Positions 8,036 through 17,635 of a DNA stretch of 64,000 nucleotides are shown in pieces. The translations under genes were made by a program, and so were the position numbers. Under the pieces are notes generated by a model. It searched no databases. It was given only the letters and a program-made list of their open reading frames with translations, and had not been told where the DNA came from. The DNA comes from a virus. Each line of letters starts with the position of its first letter. The first letter of the stretch is position 1. Location of the stretch: the IMG/VR virus record IMGVR_UViG_3300034117_001582, positions 62,001-126,000 of that record; one strand, written 5' to 3'.

Positions 8036-8943
8036 TAAGTAATAATATTTGTGAAGTTTTTACTAAAGTCTATGTTATTACCCCTATCCTGTCTAACCTC
8101 ATATAATAATTCATTAAAGTTATCTCTAACCTCAAACAAGTTGTATTGTTTATAGATATTACCACCACTATCATATAATGTGTAAATACCATCTTCAACA
8201 CTCTTAGTTTGATTACCATAAAGAGCTATTGCTATTGTATCTAAATCGTAATCAGCCATTTGTATATCAATAGTGATTGGATTAAAGAATGTGTTTGTAA
8301 CTATAATGTTTTGGTTTGGTTGACCAATAAAAGGAGTTGCGTTTGGTTTGTTTGTTGGTGAAGATGATGGCGATAAAGTACAAAATATTAAATCACTTCC
8401 ACCCTCAACATATCTATATCTAATGTTTTTTTGTGATGAGTTAACTTGTTCCGTAACTACAGGTTCACAAAAGAACGAAGAGGTTACAATTCTATAAAAG
8501 TTAGGGATTTTGGTCCCATCTTGATTTAAATATTCAACCCTAAAACCCACTAGCCCTTGATTTGTAAATTTGTTTCTAAAAATTGAAGGGACACTATTAA
8601 TATTAATAACAATACCTTTAACATTTGGTAATGCCGATAAAACACCACAATCAGAAATTGTTGTTCTAATTTCAGCAGGTCGTAAATATACCGTGTAAAT
8701 TCCTTTTTTATTAAACTCAGATGCTGGTAACTTTAAATTGTAAAGACCACCTAATATTTCAACATTCGCATTTCCTCCCGTATCCGCATTATGAAAATAA
8801 GGTGTTAGAATACTCCTTGCGTTTAATTTTTTTAATAGGTAATTATCAGTCACATCTCTTGACGCAGTATAATGTAATATTACATCAACATCATCTGGCG
8901 ATACATCTGCGGGTCTAACAATTCCATAGGTTCCAAGTGCCAT
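8035..8943 (-). CDS. Virion structural protein of the tail operon, unknown
   Basis: The 302-residue protein begins MALGTYGIVRPADVSPDDVD and has a beta-rich composition, with no signal peptide, membrane segment or catalytic motif that I recognise. The stop shares one base with the ATG of the next gene. Upstream is a 33-bp gap with a TATTTATT motif 11 nt before the start, so a transcript or translation unit may begin here and continue through the fibre genes. Operon membership supports a tail or baseplate role, but the specific function is unknown. Confidence 0.55.
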   Translation of the reverse strand: MALGTYGIVRPADVSPDDVDVILHYTASRDVTDNYLLKKLNARSILTPYFHNADTGGNANVEILGGLYNLKLPASEFNKKGIYTVYLRPAEIRTTISDCGVLSALPNVKGIVININSVPSIFRNKFTNQGLVGFRVEYLNQDGTKIPNFYRIVTSSFFCEPVVTEQVNSSQKNIRYRYVEGGSDLIFCTLSPSSSPTNKPNATPFIGQPNQNIIVTNTFFNPITIDIQMADYDLDTIAIALYGNQTKSVEDGIYTLYDSGGNIYKQYNLFEVRDNFNELLYEVRQDRGNNIDFSKNFTNIIT

Positions 8944-8954
8944 TTTTTTTATTT

Positions 8955-8962
8955 AATAAATA
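8955..8962 (-). promoter_or_regulatory. TATTTAT motif, 11 nt before the 8943 start
   Basis: The sense sequence is CTATTTATTAAATAAAAAA ahead of ATG. It is one member of the recurrent motif set described in the findings. Confidence 0.45.
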
Positions 8963-8976
8963 GTTTATATTGTTTT

Positions 8977-10119
8977 TTATGCATTGTTAATTTTGAAGAA
9001 CCCATACCCGTATCTTACCATATCACCAATATTGTCCACCTCTCCAAGTCTTTGTAACGATTCAAATGCCGAGTATTTACCTCTTTCAACGTATATGTCC
9101 GTTTGTATTTCAGGAGCCATTACAAAGTCTAATAGATACTCGTTTTTTGTTATTGCCGAAGCAACAATATCATTTGCGGTTAAACCACTACTATTAACAA
9201 CATACAAAGTTTTTCCATTAATTAAATCGTAGTAGTCAACATTATTAATAGTATACCCTGTAACATCAGCAGTTATTGAGTTAACTTGACCAAATACTTG
9301 GTTGTTCTTATTAAAGACATACCCAACGGTATATGGAATCGATCCCCACCTTTTAAGGTCAATTAATTTAGAATTTGTAAACCCAGATATCGGAAATGGT
9401 ATTGTTGTCCAGTTACTTGAAATCTGATAAGGTATCGTATTATTTGAATCTAAAGGATAGATGTAATCATAAGATAATGGTATATTTGCCCAATTACCTT
9501 GTTGTGGCACAAACACAATATTACCATTTGGATTAGATATGGTTACCGATTGTAATGGTATTGTTATTGGTTTTTCAATAATCGTAACCCCCCATGGATT
9601 TGACCCCGAAAGAGTTATAGTATAATCGTTATTCGCTAAGTATGTATGTGTAAGCGAACTTGATGTTAATTGTTGTGTTGGTGAATTATCCCCCCAATCA
9701 ACATAGAAAGTCGTAAAATCTAAATAACTAACCGTATAATCTCCCGATGTGTTATACAACGTTACCGAATTTAAGTTACTCGTGCTATTACCAGAATATA
9801 AAAAGTTTGTTACGATGTCTTTTTGAACCATTAACCCATCAAATTCAGAATAGAATCCAATATCATTATATGTTTGAGTAAAAAGAATTGGCATTGTTAA
9901 TCCTGTCAGTAAAGAATCCCCATTTGTTCCTCCACTTAAAATATAAGACATTCCAGAATATACAAAGATACTTTGTGTGTTCTGAATTGCGGTAGTCGCA
10001 CTTGTAATACATTCGTCTTGACCTAATTCATAAGTTGTCGATGCCGTATATATTAAATTAATAAGGTCGGAAGATAATACTTCAGGCGAGATTAATACAC
10101 TAAATTTTTCAGACTCCAT
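8977..10119 (-). CDS. Tail structural protein with PKD-like domain
   Basis: The 380-residue protein contains a PKD-type Ig domain at about residues 120-195: FYVDWGDNSPTQ, then LTHTYLANNDYTITLSGSN. The WGD motif and the H-T-Y strand are diagnostic of PKD folds, which mediate protein-protein or carbohydrate contacts at surfaces. The remainder is beta-rich and unrecognised. It overlaps the upstream gene by one base and is followed by a short AT-rich gap. A structural or adhesive tail component is inferred from the domain and operon. Confidence 0.65.
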   Translation of the reverse strand: MESEKFSVLISPEVLSSDLINLIYTASTTYELGQDECITSATTAIQNTQSIFVYSGMSYILSGGTNGDSLLTGLTMPILFTQTYNDIGFYSEFDGLMVQKDIVTNFLYSGNSTSNLNSVTLYNTSGDYTVSYLDFTTFYVDWGDNSPTQQLTSSSLTHTYLANNDYTITLSGSNPWGVTIIEKPITIPLQSVTISNPNGNIVFVPQQGNWANIPLSYDYIYPLDSNNTIPYQISSNWTTIPFPISGFTNSKLIDLKRWGSIPYTVGYVFNKNNQVFGQVNSITADVTGYTINNVDYYDLINGKTLYVVNSSGLTANDIVASAITKNEYLLDFVMAPEIQTDIYVERGKYSAFESLQRLGEVDNIGDMVRYGYGFFKINNA

Positions 10120-10961
10120 TATGGGTTTACATATTCATACCAGATTATAGCTTCAGTGGCTAAAGAACCAACACCTACTCGTTGTCCCGTTGTTTCATCA
10201 TATACCTTATATTCATAACTACTTTGGTCAAAGGTTACTTTGTAATAAAATAATGATTCTTTATCAAAATTATAAACACCCGCACCTATTAATGTAGATT
10301 GTGGTTTATTCATCATTCTAACAAATTGTCCTTTTTTTGCGTTAAAAAATTTACATGACATATAGAATGTTGTTTGGTCCATATAATTTGGATTTTTTAA
10401 CCAATAATAGAAAAACCCTTCTTTATCTTGTCCTGTATAGTCTAAAATATATTTTGGTTTTTTAACTTGAACTTGTGTTGGATTAAAAGCGGGACCAATA
10501 AATCCAGGTTCTTTTAACCCTTGTTGTGTTGGTAAAATAACAGAAAACAATATCTTTTGTTTTTCATTAACTTTACTATCATAAAAATCTAATTTAAAAA
10601 AACTACCCTTAAATGAATTTGAAAAGTAATATATTTCAGAATCCGTAAATGTCGCATATTCATAGTCATCCAACCAATCAGTTATTGATGGTGGTGTGGT
10701 TATAAAATCTGTTGAAGTATTTGGATTAAAAAAATTAAATTGGTGGTAAATTTGTGTTACATCCGCATTTGTATCCCAAGGCGCGTGTGCAAATTTTGCA
10801 ATTTCAAAATCATCAACACCATTAATTAATTGTTGTAACACTTCTTCTTCATAGGCCTCAACTCCTTGGTCCCTACCTTCAGTATCAAATGATATTTCAA
10901 CAGGTATAATGATATCTTTATCATTAATGTTTAATGAAAATCTATAATAATTATTATTCAC
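10119..10961 (-). CDS. Tail operon structural protein, unknown
   Basis: The 280-residue protein begins with MNNNYYRFSLNINDKDIIIP. Aromatic-rich beta segments such as YYFSNSFKGSFFKLDFYDSK and a C-terminal YKVYDETTGQRVG strand are visible, but no known domain. Its start lies inside the 3' end of the upstream 583-residue gene (8-bp overlap), and its stop shares a base with the next start. Both point to co-translation with tail genes. The function is not recognised. Confidence 0.55.
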   Translation of the reverse strand: MNNNYYRFSLNINDKDIIIPVEISFDTEGRDQGVEAYEEEVLQQLINGVDDFEIAKFAHAPWDTNADVTQIYHQFNFFNPNTSTDFITTPPSITDWLDDYEYATFTDSEIYYFSNSFKGSFFKLDFYDSKVNEKQKILFSVILPTQQGLKEPGFIGPAFNPTQVQVKKPKYILDYTGQDKEGFFYYWLKNPNYMDQTTFYMSCKFFNAKKGQFVRMMNKPQSTLIGAGVYNFDKESLFYYKVTFDQSSYEYKVYDETTGQRVGVGSLATEAIIWYEYVNP

Positions 10962-12705
10962 AATCGTCGTTTGCTGGTTGGTTTATAAGTGTCGTGTTCA
11001 CTTTATTTGTTCTTTGGATTGGTTTTTGTAAAAACAAAACACTTTTAAATGGGTAATGAGCCCCATTAATAAATGGGTAATCAACACCAAGTCCGTCACC
11101 ATCAATAAAACCGTAAGTATATAAATCTCTCCAAACAAAAGTGTCCTCATATTGTGAATACCAAGCATAAACAGGTATATTATCTACGGTTTCTTTAGAA
11201 CCATACTCGACATAATCACTAAAAACTCTAATGGGTATTGAGAAATGCGGTTCATAAACGTAACCACTTGGGTAATTAATTGTTGAGTTATCATAAAAGT
11301 ATGTTGGGTTAAAAGAGTATTTATGGTACATTGGTGATACCACATATTCTTTTTGTTCCATATAGTTGTACTCACAAAAATCACCTTTGATAACATCACC
11401 AACATTTAAAAAGTCGTTATAATAAAAGAATTGACCACTACCCGCTGGTTGTTCATATGACCCTAATGGTATGTTATCTTTGTTCGATAATGATGCGTGA
11501 TCCCACCAAGTATCTATTGAATTTTTTAAGAAATTAAACCCCCACCCAATATCTAAACCGGTTTGTGAACCATTTTGATTTATTGCTGGAGGGTTAAACC
11601 AACCCATATAACCACGTTCTATCATTGTAACAAAAAGTTCAATGACAGGTTTTCCATTATTATCTTTCAATCCGTTTATTGATACATCTTTATTAAATGT
11701 AAACGTAAAACTTTTACTACCTTCTTTTGTTGAGACCCTTTGAATTTGATTTGGCGTTAGTGCAGAATATTCTAATTTAGTTTTTTTATAAAATGGATTG
11801 TTTTCAAACCCTGCCTGTACAATATTACAATCTTCAGGGTTTGTTAATATTTTGTGTAATCTAACATAATATATGGACTTAGTTTCACCACTATTTTGAA
11901 TGTTTTTTATTCTTTTAAACGTACCAAAAGTACCTGTAGTGGTTTGAGCGGTGGGGAACTTAAGATTATATATACTAAAAACATTTTTTTCAGAACCATA
12001 ATTACCATTACCAATATCATAAACTTGAAACACATTTTTACCACCTAACCCATTTGGGTTTGATGGTATACTTAATTCTACCCATTCTCCCGCAGTTAAA
12101 TTATGGTTAGTACCACAAATAAAATAAACCAAACTTTTACCATTAAATGATGAGGTATCAATCACAAATGGTATACCATCGGACGCAATAAAATTGTTTG
12201 TTACGTTATAGTCTTCATTTGTATATGCCATCGCTTGTTGGGTATCACTACTAAACGCATAAGAAACATATGTCCCCCAATTATACGTTGTTGAACTTTT
12301 TGGAATAAATGTTCTATGTCCTGATACTGTCGCATCTCTTGTTATTGTAAATTCATCAAATTGTGGGTAACCTTCCCAAGCAACAGAAGGATTGGGTGGA
12401 ATGTTTGATGTCGCATTTGCAATAGCATTTGTATAATATAAATTATTTCTATAGGGTGAGTAAGTTGTCTTACCACTAACAATATTGTTAAATATGTTTG
12501 TTATTTTACCTGATAATCTAAAAACATCACTTGTTTGTCTTTCGGTATTGAATTGTTCGGCCAAATTTAAACTGACGGACCTATCACCCTCAACCATAGT
12601 TTTTCTATCACCAATAAGTGGTGCCTGAACCCATACGTCTTTATCACTATTCGATGCGTATCGTTTAGAACCTAATACTATTAATATTTCGTTTTCATTA
12701 GACAT
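10954..12705 (-). CDS. Tail operon structural protein, unknown
   Basis: The 583-residue protein begins MSNENEILIVLGSKRYASNS. It has Gly/Asn/Tyr-rich beta regions and no obvious catalytic residues, signal peptide or coiled coil. It overlaps both the upstream 1621-residue gene and the downstream 280-residue gene by eight bases, an arrangement typical of stoichiometrically coupled morphogenesis genes. A baseplate-peripheral or fibre-connector role is possible but rests only on context. Confidence 0.55.
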   Translation of the reverse strand: MSNENEILIVLGSKRYASNSDKDVWVQAPLIGDRKTMVEGDRSVSLNLAEQFNTERQTSDVFRLSGKITNIFNNIVSGKTTYSPYRNNLYYTNAIANATSNIPPNPSVAWEGYPQFDEFTITRDATVSGHRTFIPKSSTTYNWGTYVSYAFSSDTQQAMAYTNEDYNVTNNFIASDGIPFVIDTSSFNGKSLVYFICGTNHNLTAGEWVELSIPSNPNGLGGKNVFQVYDIGNGNYGSEKNVFSIYNLKFPTAQTTTGTFGTFKRIKNIQNSGETKSIYYVRLHKILTNPEDCNIVQAGFENNPFYKKTKLEYSALTPNQIQRVSTKEGSKSFTFTFNKDVSINGLKDNNGKPVIELFVTMIERGYMGWFNPPAINQNGSQTGLDIGWGFNFLKNSIDTWWDHASLSNKDNIPLGSYEQPAGSGQFFYYNDFLNVGDVIKGDFCEYNYMEQKEYVVSPMYHKYSFNPTYFYDNSTINYPSGYVYEPHFSIPIRVFSDYVEYGSKETVDNIPVYAWYSQYEDTFVWRDLYTYGFIDGDGLGVDYPFINGAHYPFKSVLFLQKPIQRTNKVNTTLINQPANDDCE

Positions 12706-15700
12706 CTTGATTCAAAATGTATTTTGTGATATATCTGTTTATTGCGGATTTACCTTTACCTAACCCAAAATAGAAATGGTAAGGTGTACCAACTAAAAAT
12801 TTATTTGGTAATCCAGGTGTAAATGTCGGGTCATTACCTTGTGGGTTTGAGTTAAATATGAACCCCCTTCTACCTGTATTTAAATCATTAAAGTAAGGGG
12901 AATAAGGCGCTTGGTAAAAACTTAACGCTTGGTACTTTTCTTTATAAAACCCACCCCCTTGTAAGTTGGTGTCCCATTCATTAGTGTCACTACCAAAGAT
13001 TGTAGTTGTGTTTGCCAACCCCCATTTATAAAATGGTACTTCTTGTGTTTTTGGGAACCCATAATAGTTTGTGAGTATGGGTGAGAATGTTGTTATTCCG
13101 GGACTCACCATGACTCTGTTTTCAGTGCTAGAAGAAAAGAAAACGCCAACAAGAGCATCTCCAGTTCCACCAACATATAAATCAGAATCCTCATAGTTAT
13201 CATCACCAAACGGTTCGACACCATATTCTGAATTTATACTAAATAACTGAGCAATATCCCCATCAATTCTATCTTCAGTTCTAGAGAACATTCTATTTAT
13301 TGATGAGTCACCTAACCCTAACATTTGACTTAAAAAGCTGGTATTTATTAATCTAGATAGTATAAATAATTGTAATAAATCCGAAGTATCATTAAACGAC
13401 GTACTCTTAATACTCTCAATAATGTACCCATTAAAAGATGGGTTCGCACATATTTCTTTAGTAAATTCGTCTCTTGGCCCTAAATCCGTAACCGTTGTTG
13501 GAAAAAATAGATTCCTATCATTCATCCCTTTATAGTTAGCAGGTAATAACGAACCGTTAGGTAAGTTTTTCTTTTTAGGAAGTTGACCAATAAAGTCAGT
13601 ACCGTTATATGGTGTTGATCGGTAGAATAAAGAGTTAGTAGTTCCTTCAGTATAGAATATTGGTCCTTGACCCGGTCTTAACGTACTATCATAACTTCCA
13701 CAAAATTTATACTTTTTTGGTTGTCCTGTTATGTTAAATATTGTTTGTTTTTTAAACGCAAACATGTAAAGTGAACCATTAACCCAATTATTTTGAAATA
13801 CATGTGAGAATATTCCACGACAAGCTCCAAACACCATTCTAAACCTTGCTTTCCATTCGATAAAATATTTAAGGTCTTTTGGTATCGATATTAGTAATGG
13901 ACTATCAACAAAGTAATAACACCCACCTGTCATCCTTTTTCCGTTAGGGTTTTCAGAACACGGAGTATCAACTCCAAAATTGGTTCCACTTCCAGAATAA
14001 CACGCTAATGGTGTCATATTTTCACATTGTAATGTGCCTAAAACCGCATCAACAACCGCACTAGAAGTGTCGCCAGTTAAATCTTGAGCATTATTTGATG
14101 TGTCGGTAACCCCTTGAGATACAAATGGTACTGCGGTTCCGTTACCCTCTTCATCTATAATGTAGAATAAACAATTGTCATTTAAATGTAGTGAATATGA
14201 ACAATTACCACTCACTTGTACCTTATCCGATGTTGGTAATCTGTCAGACCTCAATACCAATCTATTATTATTAGTTATAGTAATGTTTGTAGATACTTGA
14301 TTGTGATATGCCGGTGAAAACGCCCTAATAACGGTACTGGTTAATGTTGGGTCGACCGGTACGTTTGTTGCAACATTTGAAGCTATCAAAGTACCACCCT
14401 CAACGCTTCCTTGTGGTGATAACGTATTATTACTCGTAGTATATTGGAATCCTATTTTATTATTTCCTGCGGTTGTTACCGGAGAATAGGCCCCTTGTGG
14501 TGAAGTAAAATACCCTAAATTTGCACTATCACCAGGAAACGCGACAAAATTATTTTGTGTCTTATCCGTTGAGTTGTAATAATATGCATTATTGTTTGTA
14601 AAAGCAGTAAACAATGTTGGGTCAACCGTAAATCCAAATGGTTGGTGAAATAAACTAAGATTAGTGTTATTTGTTACGTTTTGTGATTCCGGGGTTTTAT
14701 AGTTATTAAACCAAGCTCCTAAACCTGTATTTTTTTGTATAGGAACATTAAGATAATAGTCACCCTCAACTGATATTGTATTACTACCTAAAGAAAACCC
14801 AAAAAGCCTAGATAAGTCATATCTAATATTTTGTTTTTCAGTGTATGGGTCAACACCTCTATTTAAGATTATAATTTCTGAAGTATCAAACCCATCAAAA
14901 AGAGTAATAGGTGTCACAACCTCAGTTACACCAAAAGACCCCGTTCCATATGAGAATCGTTGTGTTTTTTTAAATAGATATGTATTTAACAATCCACCCG
15001 TAGTATTAGTTAGTCCTGAAAATTGGCTAACAGTTCCTCCTGTAATTACTTGGAAATACTCAACACCTGATTTATATTTATATTCTTTACCGTCTTGGCT
15101 TATTTTTAACTTTAATGTTCCCGTCTGTTCCGCACCACTAATATCTATCCATTTAAAAGGCACTTGTACTAAGTTAGTTGCGTTATATGGCGTACTACCT
15201 GTGATATTATTACTATTAAACTGATTTGGGGTTGTTAATCCGGTAGTATTTGTGTCGTTAATTAATGTAACATCGTAAAACGATATTATTGATCCGGCAG
15301 GTAAATCACTTAATGTTCCAGCATCACAGAATACGACAAGAGTACTATCCGTGAATGTAGTTGACGGGTCCACTGTAGTTGTGTTTGGTATGGTATTTCT
15401 TACCGTTGTTTGAATAATATTTTGATTATCAAAATATCTTTCTCTAATGTTTGCCATGTTCATTGATTGCGATAATTGAACATCCATACCAACAAATGGT
15501 ATTCCCCCCTGAGCCAACCATTGGGCTACAGGTGTCTTTATTATTTTATCATACCCGTTACCCGTGTTTTGATATTGATATCCAGCAAAAATTTGTCTAA
15601 TACCGTTATTAAAGTTTTCAGGATTACTACTGGCCGCGGCATTTACCGAATCATAGGTAGTAAACGAACTAATTGAATTAGTATCTGAAAGTTGACTAAA

Positions 15701-17563
15701 GTTAGTACTAGATATAGTCGTAGTTGCTCCAGAACCAAAAGCCCCTCCATCCCCCTCATCCAATGATAAATCTTGGCAAGGACATGCTTCACAATCAGGA
15801 TACGATAACATTGGTAACGCTATACGTTTAAATGGATTTTCTTTTGAAATTGGTTTTATTGCCGATTTTTTACAATCTTCTTTTTTCTTTTTTACTGATA
15901 TCGCAGCAATAATTAAACAAATCCCATATATAACAACGTTTATTATCCATATTATTAAATTTATTATTATACGAATTATAGGGTATAAAAACGCTAAAAC
16001 ATGTACAATTATTATTAATTGAACAAACGTTGGAGTTAATAACGTTATTAATATATTAAATAAGAAAAATAAAAAATCAAAATTTTTCACCCCATCATTA
16101 ACCGGAAATCTATTTGTTGTTGTCGTACACCCTCTATCTGTAATTTCTTTAATACCTAAATGTCTACTTCGGTTAAACCCCCATTTCCATCTATCCACAA
16201 AATTAGCAATAGTATATACCTTATTATAGTTAAACTCATAAAACCTATCTTCACAATTGACCGCCTCTTGTATCATCTGTTGGCCAATAGTTGTGCTTGC
16301 ATCCCCATATTCGTTCCAATCTAAACTAAATGCGTATGAATATAATTGGGCGTTTAAATCTGTTGGAGCATCATTAGCACCTGAAGACCATCCCCATTCT
16401 TTTATATTTGGTACTAAATAATCACCTCTCATGATGTCATTATTCATCCCATCCTCATTTTGATATTTGATTCTAAATCTATATTTTGCCTTTGTTGGTA
16501 TGCCGACAGCAGGGTCATTTGATAATATTTGTTCTCCAAATTCATTTGTGGTAACATAATCCAAGTTCATTGGTACTTCCGTTAACCATGTACCTTCATC
16601 ATCAATTATTTTACCCCCCTCAGGCAAACTATATTGTTCAAGTACAGGTCTACCATCAACATCGTAGTTAATAGTCTGTCTAATCGCCAAAATGGTACCC
16701 GAAGCAGAAACTAAATCACAAAGATTACCAGAATTTTTTTTAGGTTTACAATTTGTTTTTAAAAAATCCTCTTCACTTGTTGAAAATATTGACCCCATAA
16801 AAATTGCATGAGGTTTAATATCAATACCAAAATCACGAAGATCAAAGTCAGACCTTGTAATTCCAATATTACATAAATCGGTTTCACCCCAAAATGATGT
16901 CACGTCAATATCATTTTTAATATTAACTAATTGTGGTAGTGAACCTAAATCGGTTGAAGATTTAAATTGATCTCCGTTAAATTGTTCGGGACCCGCCAAA
17001 CCTGATCTAATAAAATCAGCGGGACGTAAAGAGAAACAACCTATGTTTGATAAGTCTAAATCTAATACTAATGTTTGAATCCCTAATGGTGCACCAATAA
17101 TCATAAAGTCACCACTTTCGTTTGTTTTAACCGTAAACTTGTAATATTTTTCGTATACCTCTAAAACTTCACTTCTTGTTAAAACATCCTCTCTATCAGG
17201 AAATGTTCCTGTTGGTGTGTGTCCACCATATTCTTGTCGATAAGGTAAAAGGTTATATCTATATCCGTCTTCATTTTTTTGGTCAACGGTTTTATATGGG
17301 TACAAGGTAGATATTACAGGGTCAGTTTCATCAATAGACTCTAAAGGTACAAATATCGATACGTTAGCGTTTGGTACCCCATAACCTCCGTTTACAATCA
17401 CCCTACCCGCAACAACACCATAATCGGCACAGAATCTTGTATAAACATCTTCTTGTCTTAATTTTAAGGATAATATTTCCAAAAAATCAAAATCTTGATT
17501 GACGTTTATTCTTATGTTTTTGTCTGTACCCGGTTGGGTTCTTATGCGATAACTCTTGGTCAT
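12698..17563 (-). CDS. Giant tail protein with carboxypeptidase-regulatory-like domain and membrane-like segment
   Basis: The 1621-residue protein has an N-terminal Ig-like region (about 50-190: GRVIVNGGYGVPNANVSIFV, then TNESGDFMIIGAPLG) of the carboxypeptidase-regulatory-like type. At about residues 491-558 there is a long hydrophobic stretch (FLFFLFNILITLLTPTF, IIIVHVLAFLYPIIRIIINL, WIINVVIYGICLIIAAI) ending in a KKKKEDCKK basic/Cys patch. That is enough for two or three membrane helices. The rest is Asn/Thr-rich beta structure. It leads the fibre operon, preceded by a 72-bp non-coding gap with a TATTTATT motif 12 nt upstream. Hydrophobic helices are unusual in a tail protein, and insertion into host membranes during infection is an inference. 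Confidence 0.65.
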   Translation of the reverse strand: MTKSYRIRTQPGTDKNIRINVNQDFDFLEILSLKLRQEDVYTRFCADYGVVAGRVIVNGGYGVPNANVSIFVPLESIDETDPVISTLYPYKTVDQKNEDGYRYNLLPYRQEYGGHTPTGTFPDREDVLTRSEVLEVYEKYYKFTVKTNESGDFMIIGAPLGIQTLVLDLDLSNIGCFSLRPADFIRSGLAGPEQFNGDQFKSSTDLGSLPQLVNIKNDIDVTSFWGETDLCNIGITRSDFDLRDFGIDIKPHAIFMGSIFSTSEEDFLKTNCKPKKNSGNLCDLVSASGTILAIRQTINYDVDGRPVLEQYSLPEGGKIIDDEGTWLTEVPMNLDYVTTNEFGEQILSNDPAVGIPTKAKYRFRIKYQNEDGMNNDIMRGDYLVPNIKEWGWSSGANDAPTDLNAQLYSYAFSLDWNEYGDASTTIGQQMIQEAVNCEDRFYEFNYNKVYTIANFVDRWKWGFNRSRHLGIKEITDRGCTTTTNRFPVNDGVKNFDFLFFLFNILITLLTPTFVQLIIIVHVLAFLYPIIRIIINLIIWIINVVIYGICLIIAAISVKKKKEDCKKSAIKPISKENPFKRIALPMLSYPDCEACPCQDLSLDEGDGGAFGSGATTTISSTNFSQLSDTNSISSFTTYDSVNAAASSNPENFNNGIRQIFAGYQYQNTGNGYDKIIKTPVAQWLAQGGIPFVGMDVQLSQSMNMANIRERYFDNQNIIQTTVRNTIPNTTTVDPSTTFTDSTLVVFCDAGTLSDLPAGSIISFYDVTLINDTNTTGLTTPNQFNSNNITGSTPYNATNLVQVPFKWIDISGAEQTGTLKLKISQDGKEYKYKSGVEYFQVITGGTVSQFSGLTNTTGGLLNTYLFKKTQRFSYGTGSFGVTEVVTPITLFDGFDTSEIIILNRGVDPYTEKQNIRYDLSRLFGFSLGSNTISVEGDYYLNVPIQKNTGLGAWFNNYKTPESQNVTNNTNLSLFHQPFGFTVDPTLFTAFTNNNAYYYNSTDKTQNNFVAFPGDSANLGYFTSPQGAYSPVTTAGNNKIGFQYTTSNNTLSPQGSVEGGTLIASNVATNVPVDPTLTSTVIRAFSPAYHNQVSTNITITNNNRLVLRSDRLPTSDKVQVSGNCSYSLHLNDNCLFYIIDEEGNGTAVPFVSQGVTDTSNNAQDLTGDTSSAVVDAVLGTLQCENMTPLACYSGSGTNFGVDTPCSENPNGKRMTGGCYYFVDSPLLISIPKDLKYFIEWKARFRMVFGACRGIFSHVFQNNWVNGSLYMFAFKKQTIFNITGQPKKYKFCGSYDSTLRPGQGPIFYTEGTTNSLFYRSTPYNGTDFIGQLPKKKNLPNGSLLPANYKGMNDRNLFFPTTVTDLGPRDEFTKEICANPSFNGYIIESIKSTSFNDTSDLLQLFILSRLINTSFLSQMLGLGDSSINRMFSRTEDRIDGDIAQLFSINSEYGVEPFGDDNYEDSDLYVGGTGDALVGVFFSSSTENRVMVSPGITTFSPILTNYYGFPKTQEVPFYKWGLANTTTIFGSDTNEWDTNLQGGGFYKEKYQALSFYQAPYSPYFNDLNTGRRGFIFNSNPQGNDPTFTPGLPNKFLVGTPYHFYFGLGKGKSAINRYITKYILNQDV

Positions 17564-17575
17564 TGATCTTTTAAA

Positions 17576-17583
17576 AATAAATA
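17576..17583 (-). promoter_or_regulatory. TATTTAT motif, 12 nt before the 17563 start
   Basis: The sense sequence CTATTTATTTTTAAAAG precedes the giant tail gene. The 72-bp gap also holds a GTTATG/CATAAC inverted repeat with a long loop, which I do not consider a terminator. Confidence 0.45.
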
Positions 17584-17635
17584 GTTATGTTCCTCATTTT
17601 AAAAAATAAGTCATAACATTTTAAAATAAAGAATC

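Noticed and set aside
17564-17635. GTTATG/CATAAC inverted repeat in the gap before gp6's neighbour, considered as terminator
   Set aside because: The stem is only six AT-rich pairs with a loop of over 20 bases and no adjacent T tract after a GC stem.
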